Part shown: piece by piece, positions 20,276 through 30,489 of the stretch
Layout of the letters: each line of letters begins with the position of its first letter
Numbering within the stretch: the stretch's first letter is position 1
Origin: Pleurotus djamor
Lineage: Eukaryota > Basidiomycota > Agaricomycetes > Agaricales > Pleurotaceae
Length of the DNA: 30,864 nt
Direction of reading: 5' to 3'
Assembly (NCBI GenBank): GCA_029747585.1
Contig: JAPEVF010000544.1
Span: 1 to 30,864, forward strand
Notes under the pieces: generated by a model
Seen by the model: the letters and a program-made list of their open reading frames with translations, nothing else
Databases searched by the model: none
Told to the model about the DNA's origin: nothing
Translations under genes and position numbers: made by a program

Positions 20276-21134
20276 CTTGAGGACGTACCGAAATTCTTGG
20301 GCCTCCACAATGCACGATTCCACAGCGTCTGTCCGCCTCCGGAGATTGCCGTGGTGGCTTGCTAGTTCTGCTGACGTAATCCGTGGACCATTTGCAGGGT
20401 TACTTCTAGGAAGGCTGCCCCCTAAATCAACTAAGTATCTCTGTGAGGGGCCAAGGCTTCGCCCTGAGTCAATGAGCTCCCAATTTCCTGATAGAATCAA
20501 GTTTCTGATCTTTACTAGAATCTAGAATCTATACTAGCCAGAATCATTGCCGTCAAAGTAACTCATTTTCCGAGTCGAAATTGGATGAAACGACGGATAG
20601 GCTACTTTCACGGTCAATCATTCTTCTTCGTTTGAGTTGGAAGGGGAACTGCACGCCAATAATGGTGGGGAGCTCCGCATTCATTGACTCATGGAGTATA
20701 CATTCAATACAAGAGCACACTTCTAGCTACTACCCTAATACATAGGCTGTAAACCAACCTCTATGACGAGAGGATGATCGATGATAGTCAATCATCTGGG
20801 AAGGTACTACATAGGGCCGTACGCCAATCCGATACGCTTGCCTGTCTGCGGCTAATTTTTATAACTAGGGGATCTGACAAACAGGGAAGACAACGACACC
20901 AAGAGCAAAAGAAACGATGTGTCAAGCATAGCCAGCGTCCCACATTTTGACTCGTGTCTCTTAAATTGTCTCTCAAAGTCTTTTGGTTGAACACTACTTC
21001 ATACGATAGTTTCAATGTACTACAATGTAGCACGTTGACTAATACAGCGGAACATAGCACAATCAGACGAGAACACGAAACTCTAGATACTTTGAGCTGA
21101 GATCTTCATTCCTGGGCGGAGGCTTTCAACTACT
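20276..21134. other. Intergenic spacer, no gene seen
   Basis: About 860 bp between the eL27 start and the hydrophobin stop (both on the minus strand). It should carry the eL27 promoter and the hydrophobin 3' UTR. Open frames are short and have no recognisable protein signature. Confidence 0.45.
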
Positions 21135-21723
21135 TCACAAGATGTTGACTGATCAGGGGAGTTCCGTCAGTTAGAGCGACGCATAATGAACCTTGATAAA
21201 AGTACGCACTGGGAGAGCAGCCAACATTGATCAAAGCATGGAAATTGTTGTTTTCGCAGCAAACAGTCTGCGCCGAGCTATGAATACCTTGGAGTGAATA
21301 ATGCTGACTAGTAGTTGTGATTTAGAAATCCTACCAGGACGACCCGATGCCAAGGGGGGAGCAATTGTACCCGAGCGGGATAATGGCGCCCAAAACGGAA
21401 ATAACAAGAGACAAAACAAAATCAATGAGTCCCAAGGACTTCAAGTGGGACGCGGTCCCAACAGCTTGGCAGCACTGCACAGGACCATTGCTGCATCCAG
21501 GAGTCGGGGATGCGCCTGAACGCTTAGCAGCTATGGTACAATGAGACACTGTACTATCATCAATATGAAAGTTTGGAACCCACCTGCAACACCAGTCGCG
21601 CGCCTGGCGGGGGGGGAGGGGAGGCAATCCACGGGCCAGACGATCGGCGTTAGTAGCAGGCACAGCACTAACGACGGCGGCGGCGAAAACGAAGACAAAG
21701 GCGAAGAGAGTGATCAATTTCAT
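21135..21723 (-). CDS. Class I hydrophobin with a C-homopolymer frameshift
   Basis: A small secreted protein that assembles into amphipathic films on aerial hyphae and fruiting bodies. Exons are inferred at 21723-21584, 21530-21335, 21277-21210 and 21148-21135. A signal peptide is clear (MKLITLFAFVFVFAAAVVSA). The eight-cysteine pattern is complete after splicing: PGC, QCC, YNC, SSC, VCC and VGC, with about 34 residues between the CC pair and Cys4, as in class I. It ends GCSPINIL. The splice phases fit only if the run of eight C on the coding strand (21609-21616) counts as seven, which gives 138 residues. As written, exon 1 runs on in the wrong frame at RQARDW. So either the run is miscounted in the draft or the allele carries a one-base insertion. 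Confidence 0.87.
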
Positions 21724-21820
21724 GGCTTGGTTAACTGGGTGTGTGGCCGCAAGGATGAAGCGAAGTAGTGTGGACGGATGAAAAGGCCAACACTAAGGAT
21801 TGAAGAGGGGAACACAGGCC

Positions 21821-21828
21821 ATTTTATA
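21821..21828 (-). promoter_or_regulatory. TATA box of the hydrophobin gene
   Basis: TATAAAAT on the minus strand, 98 bp before the ATG at 21723. Strong TATA boxes at this distance are usual for highly expressed hydrophobin genes. Confidence 0.55.
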
Positions 21829-23938
21829 CTGACCCGCTAAGTTGACAAACCTGGAAAGAGAAGCCAGGCCTTCAGGAAGTCTTTACGGCAGCGAAGACGA
21901 TGCGTGGAAGGACGTACAAACAAGGTTATTAAATCAATAATTAGTGTTACCTATCACGATGTTTCACCTCCGATCGCAGGTTTGTGATTGGACCGAAGTC
22001 GCTTCATGGAAATAAAAANTCAGTTTATAATTCCGTTGGCGGCGTCGACACCGCTTGTCATCCCTATTAAGCAGCTTCGAGAGGACATATCCCCTCTGGA
22101 TTAGGACTAATGAACGTCGGAGACAAAGTGTCATCAAACTGAGATGTGTGGAAAAAACAGAACATAGAAGAATGGCTTACGACCGTGGATTCCCATGGCG
22201 CTCTGACCCGTAATAAGATGGAACGGAAGGAAAGCCCACCTATCAGCGACGGGGGCGGCCACACGGGATATACGGGTGAACACAAACCTCTAAATTAAAA
22301 TAAGCTCCGACGATAGCTTCTGTAGTCTGGGCGTCGCCTAGACTCGTGGAAGAGGTGGTATTCTTTCTCCAAGGACAAGAAGCATGATCGCAGGTTGCCA
22401 TTGTAATCCATCGCATCCAAGATAGCCACGCCCACGTAATTGCCACGATAGCATGGGACCTTGGATGGCGGTGGCTGAGTGAAAGGGCAAGGATCGGACG
22501 GATAGATGATGGAGGCGATTAGGTCGCTAGCGGATTGGAGGAGCCCAATTCAACGAGAGTACTCAATTGGAAGGCCGAAGAATGAAGAAAACATAAGAAA
22601 TCGGCAGCAGTATGTGACTCACGGCTTAACTGGGACTCTAGAAGTCGGAAGAAACATCTCAGATATAGATGAACCATCTCGTGCGCAGTCCGTTGAAAGG
22701 CCTGGCCGTAATCAGCTTCACTGGAATAACATACATCAATGTTGAACAACGCTTCTGCCGGACGTGGAGATCCTGGGAAAACATCCAAGGCTTCGTCCAA
22801 TCAGACAGGGAGAGACTGCCTACTCGCGTAATCGTGTAACGGACGTGATATACTTGACGCATCTAATCTGAGATAGCGACTGGATACCTCTTGATGAAGC
22901 CTCACTAAGAACAAAAGCCTCGAGGCCGTGTCCCACGAATGACGAGACGAGTGAACCAATGACTTCATGGTATACAATGAAGCAACGAAAAGAGTGCTGA
23001 GCGTCGGAGAAACCAGGCGCGCAGGTCTGAGTAAGAGCGGCCCAAAGACGATATGACTTCCGTAATGGATGTTTGACGGAGCGGTGTTTAGTGGTCGAAT
23101 CAGAAAGATTGCTCAAGCGGTACGACAGACTGTGGGGAGCCAGCCTATCAAATCCACATTGGCTATTGGCTGCATCCAATCACGACGCAAGGTTCGCATG
23201 TTGTGGCAAGTAAGTGACAGCCTATGGAGAACGAGGAAGATGTCGGAGAGAACGGGAACATGGTCCTTGGTGCGAGGCAAGCACAAGGACCGACGACATC
23301 GTCAAAGCAGACGACCAGAAAAAGACATATTATCGAACGCCACCTCCTGCCGATAAGATGCCTGTTCAGCAGGGGCACGCGGGACCGGCAAGCAAGGGAA
23401 TGTCGTTCGAACATATCAAGCCTTCGTCTGCAGCCGTATACGTGCCATTGTTGGGAGAACGCCCGCGATGGGTCACGATATGCGATATTCTATCAACATC
23501 AGATGAATAGAAGATCGCATTTTGAAGGCGATGGACCAGAGCCAGACAAGTCCAGGCATAGAAGAGTCTGTGGTGATCCACCACCTGTCCAACACCAAGG
23601 CTGTATGTAGGAGTAATTACAACCAGGAACGAACACGCACTGGACGGCGTTTTGCTGCCAGAGACCCACGTTGGATTAGGCTAGACTGGAAACCAAACTG
23701 TGACAAGAGGATGAGAGTCGATCCCTTGGATATCCCTTTAGCAGTGTATTTCGCAGGCGAAGTGCCGTACCAGAATTCGGACAAGCACAAAGGCAGCAGT
23801 GCGGCGGGGCGATGTGGCCGCGAGATGGTTGTGGGTAAGCAGGTCAGCGCTTCGGCGTCCGACTCGGATTCGTCAAACAATTTGTAGCATGGTCCGCAGC
23901 AAAGTTCAACACTCCTCACCACATCTACACCATCGTTG
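21829..23938. other. About 2.1 kb without a confidently assigned gene
   Basis: This is the longest part of the window without a recognised gene. It should include the hydrophobin upstream region on the left and the hydrolase promoter on the right. Several mid-sized frames overlap on both strands: minus 22519-22800, 22820-23179 and 23163-23414, and plus 23522-23887. None shows a domain I recognise, and they cannot be joined into one convincing model. The minus-strand frames are the more protein-like and are listed separately. Confidence 0.4.
22295..23179 (-). CDS. Uncharacterised, possibly multi-exon or decayed gene
   Basis: I do not recognise a product. Three minus-strand frames follow one another: 23179-22820 (starts MDAANSQCGFDRL), 22800-22519 (starts MDEALDVFPG) and a frame without an early ATG at 22549-22295 (contains VPCYRGNYVGVAILDAMDY). 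GT and AG dinucleotides that could join them exist, for example near 22884 and 22520, but phases do not settle on one model. The composition is mixed and not low-complexity, so they could be exons of an orphan gene or remnants of one. The evidence is only open frame and composition. Confidence 0.22.
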
Positions 23939-25421
23939 ATGGGCGATTCAGTCAATGTACACCTAATTTACATTCACGGATTTCAAGGTAAGCGTAGAGT
24001 TTTGCATGGCATTGACACCCTAATGACGCCTATCAGGTAATGACACTACCTTCCAGGTCAGATAAACTGCACTGCATACCATCGAGAGCCAAACTGAATC
24101 CGATTACAAGTTAGGCTTTCCCAACCCACCTGCAAGAATACCTTTCAACCCGTATCCCCTCGCACTTGAACGTTAAGTTCATAAGTAGCTTATACCCGAC
24201 TTACAAGAGCGTAAAACCGATATCCCATGCCACCAAGAACTTTCTTGAATGGTCAGGATATATTGCTTCTGTCAGGCCACGAAGCGAACAGTGGAGCTGA
24301 CTCTACGCAATTTTTTCCTCGATAGGCTTTCTACGCAACCACCAGGCCCAGTGATTCTATTGGGGCACTCGATGGGCGGCCTATTAGCGGCGGAAGCGGC
24401 CACCCATCCGTCCAATAACCCGCACCATCATCCTGGCGCAAAGCCAAATCGTATTATGGGAATGATAGCATTTGACTGCCCTTATCTCGGCATGCATCCT
24501 CATGTAGTCATCAGTGGCATCGCATCGCTCTTCGCAGACGAGGATGACAAACCCTCAGAGGCTCAAATGAATAACCAGGAGAAGGTCAACGTTGTTGACG
24601 AGAAGGTCACAGATGACTGGGAGTCTTTCAAACGGCGACTGAGCGGTACGTACCACTTTTACGGCGATGCCGACACTAGAGTGGCTCAACGGAAAGTACC
24701 AACAGCCGTATCGTCCGTTTCCTTAGACTCAAAGAATGAGTCAAGCCTCACCGTATCTTCTGTCTCTTCCGATGGATCAAGATCACGGTCGCCATCACCC
24801 TCGAAATTCCTGGATCGTGCCGTTGATTTCATAGCCTCACGAGCAGATGAGCCTATCGCTCGGTGGGTTCGTAAACACCGAGATGAACCCGTCAAAGCAG
24901 GCAAGCGATGGATCATAGAACGTTTTCAATTTGGCATTTGCATGTTTGACCCAGCAGGCCTGAGAAGTCGATATGCGAAGTTGGTTGGGTGGCAGGGTGG
25001 ATTATGGGTCAACTATTGGACGCAGACAAAGTCGAAGAGTAAAGCAAGCCCCGAACGAAAGGAAGCAGAAGCCATCGATGACAACAACGAAGCCTTGCTG
25101 GAGACAGGTGTGGTAGATCCTGGAACCACGCAGGATCTCGGAGTTACAGAGACCAAAGATAAGCAGCGAGCTGATTCACCCAAGAAGGAGAAGAAGCTGA
25201 AGCCTGGGAGACATTTCATTGTTTTACCCACTGGTTTGGGAGCGATACTCGGAGGTGGGGAGAACTGGGAAAGGGTTCTGATTGAAGGTGTCGGGGATGA
25301 GGTCGAGGCCCATTGCGGGCTTTTCATTCCTGGCCAAAATCTGGACTATCAAGGGCTCGTCGAGAGAACGAGCGACAGGGTCTTGAAATGGTGTGAAACG
25401 ATACAGAAACGTACTGAATGA
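23939..25421 (+). CDS. Alpha/beta hydrolase (lipase/esterase-like, GHSMGG)
   Basis: Four exons are inferred: 23939-23987, 24037-24056, 24115-24251 and 24326-25421, giving 433 residues. The N-terminus MGDSVNVHLIYIHGFQGNDTTFQ has the oxyanion-side HG motif of alpha/beta hydrolases, and the nucleophile elbow GHSMGG lies near residue 80. The fold then continues with MIAFDCPYLGMHPH, typical of fungal DUF676-like/PGAP1-like serine esterases. A middle Ser/Lys-rich linker (about residues 210-240) and a charged region (about 320-370) look disordered. A late HCGLF segment may hold the catalytic His; the acid residue is not clear. The substrate cannot be told from the sequence. The second exon has only 20 nt. 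The stop is 71 bp from the Rpb9 stop on the other strand. Confidence 0.82.
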
Positions 25422-25492
25422 TTTATAAAGTATGAATGAGGCTCTTCCGAGGCAACCCAGCCCTCTTTATACCCAGACACCACTAGCCATTG

Positions 25493-26090
25493 TTATTCAG
25501 CTCCTTCAGCCTGCGCGGTACTCAGGCTTGGATCTGTAAAGCTGGCATCGCATTTTGTGCACACGAAGAATAGAATCATGCGTGTTTCTTTCCGCTTTGA
25601 CTGATCTTGGTACATTACGGCACTTGCAAACAATGAGAATAAGTAAGCGATTCATTATGTCTGAACGATGATACATACTCTGAGTTATGACACTGGGGAC
25701 ATTGGATGTCTTTGTGAGCCTTTGAAGAACATGTTAGGATGAGGAATTTCGAGAGGACATGGTGGTCGTTGTTCATACAAGAGTCGTGTCTGAACCCAAG
25801 TCAGTCGTCACTCCAAATTGTTCTCTGGAAGATAACCACGAGTTAGTGATGCTTAATGCCCGTCTTGGTACATGCGACGTACTTTGTCACGGTCAGCAAA
25901 TCATTCCTGTAGACACAGAGATTCTCTGCGTCTTCTTCATAGGTGCAGATGCGACACGCGTAGGTCAAAAGCCTTCGATTTGGGTCGGCTCTGGGATACA
26001 AAAGATTGTTGCATTCGGAGCAGAAGTGAAGTGAAGCCTAAGAGACGTGTCACCCAGTCAGGCAAAGGCGGATAAGGCCATACTGACCAT
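25493..26090 (-). CDS. RPB9: RNA polymerase II subunit Rpb9
   Basis: A small zinc-ribbon subunit of RNA polymerase II, involved in start-site choice, elongation and proofreading. Five exons are inferred: 26090-26088, 26037-25883, 25824-25779, 25719-25679 and 25622-25493, giving 124 residues, the usual length. The first zinc ribbon reads FCSECNNLLYPRAD...YACRIC. The second reads IQCPQCHNS... and FFVCTKCDASFTD, with the conserved KRKETRMILFFVC strand. The first coding exon appears to be the ATG alone: an in-frame stop directly precedes GCTTCACTT, and ATG|gtcagt lies 50 bp upstream. It diverges from the hydratase gene, with 264 bp between the start codons. Confidence 0.93.
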
Positions 26091-26354
26091 CGTCGTAGAC
26101 AAGTCGCAGATGCCGTTTGTTCGTGGTCAGGGAAGAAGCGCCAAAATCAAGCGCCTTGACTCAGCCTGGCTCGGTCACCCTGCCCGTGTTGGTCCATGGA
26201 CCTCTTCCCCACAGCAGGTACCGATTGCGTTACCCCAAATGCGGCCTCCATGATTCCGGTAACGAATTTACCGGTTCGGTTTATATCTTCGTGACATTTG
26301 CACCTTTGCAAAACCTCCTGCTCCCTTTCTTTTTCACCACCACATCCGTCCATT
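26091..26354. promoter_or_regulatory. Divergent promoter region of RPB9 and the hydratase
   Basis: 264 bp between two opposite start codons. A pyrimidine-rich stretch precedes the hydratase start at about 26300-26345. I see no convincing TATA box. Shared regulation is only inferred from the head-to-head layout. Confidence 0.4.
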
Positions 26355-27692
26355 ATGTCCTACGATCTCTCGAAAGTTGTTGGCTACAGCGCCGAAGACA
26401 AGCCTGTAAGGAACTTGCCTCTATTGTGTTGCATTTGGAATGACTGACACGCCCAAAGGTTGCATGGAACAAGCGCGACTTGCTCACCTACGCCGTTGGT
26501 GTCGGTGCCAAGAACACCGACTTCAACATCGCCTATGGTATGTCCTACCGCCCGATCATTTGCTGACTGCGCTAACCGTGATCTTACGACAGAATTGGGT
26601 GAGCACAAAACGTGGACTATCAGGAGAGCACGAATTCACAATAGGGAACTTTAGACAAGGACTTTTCGATGATTCCTACCTACCCTGTCGTATTGAACCT
26701 CAAGGGTGACTCTCAGGAGTTGAACCTCTTCGCTGAGAAGGCCAACGGATCGAAACCTCTGCCCGGAATGCCGCCCCTCGATCCTAACCGTATGGTATGT
26801 ATAGTTCGTGGAGGCATACGCGCCGGTCTACTAACGTCGAGATTGTTAGGTCCACGGTACCCAACACATAGAAATCTTGAGGCCCCTACCTCTCGTCAGC
26901 GGCCCCGGCTGGAAACTCAAAAGCCGTTACACCGGTATCACCGAAAACAGTGCGCACGATCTCCTCTCTATCCATTCACTTTACTGAACGCCATCCCAGA
27001 GAGCGGAATCATTCTCCTTGCCGAACAGCTCCTCGTCGACGCTAACGGTACGGAGTACGCCAAGCTCTACGTGAGTTCCCTTCTCTGTCTACCTCTCCTT
27101 TCCATATTTGTCTGACCCCCCTCTGTGCTAGTCTTCGTCGTTCAACTTGGGAGCCAAGGCCACTGGCGGGAACTTCAAGAAGATTATCGCCGCGCCCCCC
27201 GATGCTAAGCCCATCCCCAAGGACAGGAAGCCAGACTGGACATTCAGCGACAAGACGACCCCAGAGCAGGCTTTGATCTTCCGTCTCAGCGGTGACTACA
27301 ACCCACTGCACATTGGTATGCTCAAATTTTCCCTCTTTTGTCCGTTGAGAATGTCTCACCGATGCATGAATCGCTGCGTAGACCCAAGGATCGGAAAGGC
27401 CGCTGGTTTCGGTGGTGTCATCCTCCACGGTCTCTCTACATATGGTTTCGGCGCACGCGCTATCATCAACACCGTCGGTGGAGGCGACCCCAAGTCCCTC
27501 ACCCTCTACGGTGGTCGCTTCACCTCACCCGTCAAGCCAGGCGATGCTCTTGAGACCCAAGTCTGGGAGGTTGGCCCCGGACCCAACGGAACCACTGAGG
27601 TGGCCTTCCAAACCAAAAACTTGACCTCGGGCAAGATCTCCATTGGTAATGGTATCGCCTATGTTAAGAAGTCGGAGAAGAGCAAGCTCTAA
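26355..27692 (+). CDS. Peroxisomal (3R)-enoyl-CoA hydratase 2 (MaoC/hot-dog family)
   Basis: Hydrates trans-2-enoyl-CoA to (3R)-hydroxyacyl-CoA in peroxisomal beta-oxidation, the same reaction as the C-terminal domain of Fox2/MFE-2, here as a stand-alone protein. Eight exons are inferred: 26355-26405, 26459-26537, 26593-26598, 26655-26794, 26850-26949, 27000-27070, 27132-27315 and 27382-27692, giving 313 residues. The N-terminal hot-dog half contains TYAVGVGAKNTDF and PTYPVVL. The C-terminal half has the hydratase-2 motif FRLSGDYNPLHIDP with the catalytic Asp and His, followed by GFGGVILHGLSTYG. The protein ends in SKL, a canonical PTS1 peroxisome signal. Exon 3 has only 6 nt and is needed to restore the ELDKDF segment. 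Confidence 0.95.
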
Positions 27693-28298
27693 GGATGGCG
27701 TCTGACTCGCTGTGTTTGCGCATGATACGGTTGGCCTGTGGATAAGGATAAGGATATTGGCAAGGGGTCAGCTCTATGTATGATTCCGTGCACTAGTGTA
27801 AAACATTAAGAACACCGTTATTTCTTGTAATCGCCCTTGAGAGCTGCGAATGCTGCGAGGGTCCATCGAAGTCAACCTTGTCAACTTAGGGAGGATCACT
27901 GACCCCAAGAGAAGAACTCGATTCAGCTCAAGCCACTACTTCCCCACAAATGAGCTACCGGCAACGGCTATGAGTCTATGCCATAGACGCAGTCGTCCAT
28001 AGCATATAAGCCGACTGCCAAGCTCCACCCAAGCCCAACGTCTCCATTCGATCACCGCGACTTCCAAGTCCTCCTGATCACGCGCCCCCCCCTTCAACCG
28101 TGGCTCACGCACAACGGTACAAACGGAGGCGACTCAATTGCAACATGACGCAACGATCAATGAGGATGGAAAAATGAGTGTAATTGTTCGAGGGTAGATA
28201 AAATGTAGATAACAGCTAGATATGCATGGTAAAATCAAAGTCTCACAAAACCAAAAAAGCAGGGTATGTAAATACTCTAATAAAAAGATATAGATTGT
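27693..28298. other. Intergenic spacer between convergent genes
   Basis: About 600 bp between the stops of the hydratase and the P450, which should hold both 3' UTRs. A C-rich run lies near 28085. No gene or structured RNA could be supported. Confidence 0.45.
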
Positions 28299-30420
28299 CT
28301 ACAGATCCGCAAGGATCAAGGACCGCGCTTTTTCCGAACGGGGTTCGATGGTGCATTTGAATGCGACGGGGTGGCTGGATGGACGAATTATCGAGTTAGA
28401 AAACAGTTCAAGAGGGGGAAGACGAATAAGGAAGACGAACGAGATTGTCCCCGTGGTTTGGTCGACAACGGGTGTAATGGGTTTGCCGTTTTCGATGGCT
28501 TTGGTGACGTTGAGTGTGGCGATGGTCATAGCGCAGGAGATGAACACTGAGGCATCAGCGAGAACACGACCTATATATAATAGACAAGGTTTGATGAGAA
28601 ATCAGAGGCTCAAAGTATATAAAGGATATAGATGGGGTGGGATAAAGACGCACCAGGACAGATACGACGACCGAAACCGAAGCATGCGTCACGAGGATCA
28701 CGTTCTGGACGGGGACCAAGGAAGCGTTCGGGGCGGAATTGCATGGGGTCTGAGTAGGTGGCGGGGTCGTGGAGCATGGCCCTACGTGCAAAATATACAT
28801 CAGGAAATCTGGGAATCAACGTGAAAATGGATGGGGGGCGTACCAGACGTTCATCATGAAGAGTGTACCCTTCGGGATGAAGTAACCGCGGAAGAACTGA
28901 TCTTCAGTGGTTCTGTGGGGGACGGCTAAAGTCGAAGTTAGTACGAAGGGACGACTATTTCGACAATGGAGTTGACGTACCGGTGGGTGTGACGGTGTGC
29001 CATCGTAGGGTTTCCATTGCGAGTGCGTTGATGTAGGGGAGGTCCTTGCGGTCAGCGAACGTGGGGAGACGGTCCTTTCCAATGACACGATCGAGTTCTT
29101 CTTGAGCCTTCTTCTGTACCTCGGGATACAAAACCATGGCTTTGAAGAAGGCGTAGATAGAAGAGACCGTCTACCAATACGGGGTGAGAAAGGAAGAAGA
29201 CGAATCCTCGAAGACGAATCGTACCGTATCAGCACCGCCTACGGGGAATACATCAGCGAAGTTTGGTCAAGCAGAATGACTATACTTACCACTGTATAGA
29301 GAAGCAGCTGCCCACTTGATGTCATTCTCTTCCTCGGCGGTAACAGGGCCTTCCAATAATGCAGAGACGAAGCTATTTCCAGCAGTTCCTGAAGCCTGAG
29401 AATGACACCTTGGTAAATGAATGCAATGGAAACACCGAAATTAAAAGCATACAATTTGTTCCTTGACGAATCGGTAAGGATAGTTCGTCATTTCATCAAG
29501 TGTCTGAGCCCATTCCCGTGCGGTTTTCTTGAAGCCGGTACCGGGGAACCAGTCAGGAAGAGAAGCGACTGGTTGAAGGGACTATGAGATGAAATTGATC
29601 GAGGAGAATGTGACGTTTGTGAACGTACGAGGGGGGATGAGATTGACCATGAAGCCACCAGGAGCGGTAGCCAGGGAAAATTGTTCGGTGGCGACATCAG
29701 CTAAAGTGATGAAAGGATCTTTTCCTTCTGCGACTGCGTATCCATGAGAGATGTCCAGGATGATAGCACCTGCAGTCCTGCAAGTTGGAAGCGATTAGAA
29801 CTAGTTGTAGTGTGAGAAATGGAGGTGGGGCCCTACCTGCGAACGTGATCGGAGAGTTCGTCTGGGGTTTTGAGCAGGCGGCGTAGGAACTTTTGAGTCT
29901 CGTGTTCTTCGATAGGATGGAATTGCTTCATGGCGCTTGGGGTACCGATAACCTGATGGAACATTTTACGGAAGGAGCGGAAGCGAGCGCCGTAAGGAAT
30001 GAGGACCAGGGTGTTTTTCCAGCCAACGAGTTCACCACCCATTGGGATAACTGGTCGGTCTGAGTTTATGGCACCCCGGCCGTCGAGGAGTTCAGTAGCC
30101 GTATCAATGTTGTTTAGAATCATGATAGGCTGCCCGAAGACACTAATTTTGACGATGTCGCCTGCAGCATGACCATCAGCATCGTCCTGGTAAACCTTGT
30201 AACAAAAAACGCGTAAAATTGTGGACTTACCCCACTTCTCGCCCCATTTTGCAAAGGTCAGCCACTCCTTCTCTGTGGGCATATCAAGGACGTTTCCCAG
30301 CAAAGGGAGGCCCTTTGGCCCTGGAGGTGATGGGCCCGCGGAGGGGCGGGTGAGAAGCTTGTAGATGCAGAGGAGGCCGACGCCAGCGAGGGCCACGTCA
30401 AGGGTCGCTAGGTCCAGCAT
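28299..30420 (-). CDS. Cytochrome P450 monooxygenase
   Basis: A heme-thiolate monooxygenase anchored in the ER membrane. Eleven exons are inferred: 30420-30231, 30161-29837, 29777-29629, 29568-29455, 29395-29290, 29238-29225, 29169-28981, 28925-28844, 28781-28654, 28570-28441 and 28374-28299, giving 500 residues, normal for a fungal P450. It has an N-terminal anchor ([14 protein letters not shown]) and a [12 protein letters not shown] proline hinge. The I-helix AGGADTT-type motif reads SGGADTT and the K-helix ExxR reads METLR. A PERF-type motif appears as FRPERFLG, and the heme loop as [10 protein letters not shown]. Exon 6 has 14 nt. The family resembles basidiomycete P450s often annotated as O-methylsterigmatocystin oxidoreductase-like, but that name says nothing sure about the substrate. 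No other secondary-metabolism gene is adjacent. Confidence 0.94.
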
Positions 30421-30482
30421 TGTTGGTGGTGGTGGGGAGAGAGAAAGAGGGGCAGAGACGATGAATCGCTCGCGATAAAGTG

Positions 30483-30489
30483 CTTATAT
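30483..30489 (-). promoter_or_regulatory. TATA-like element upstream of the P450
   Basis: ATATAAG on the minus strand, about 65 bp before the ATG at 30420. It is the best TATA match in the P450 upstream region. A purine-rich block of GA repeats lies between it and the start codon. Confidence 0.35.

Noticed and set aside
23522..23887. Plus-strand frame of about 120 codons before the hydrolase
   Set aside because: An open minus-strand frame covers the same bases, no domain is recognisable, and the hydrolase has its own good start at 23939.
25759..26034. Plus-strand frame of 91 codons
   Set aside because: It is antisense to RPB9 exons 2 and 3, which encode a clear zinc ribbon.
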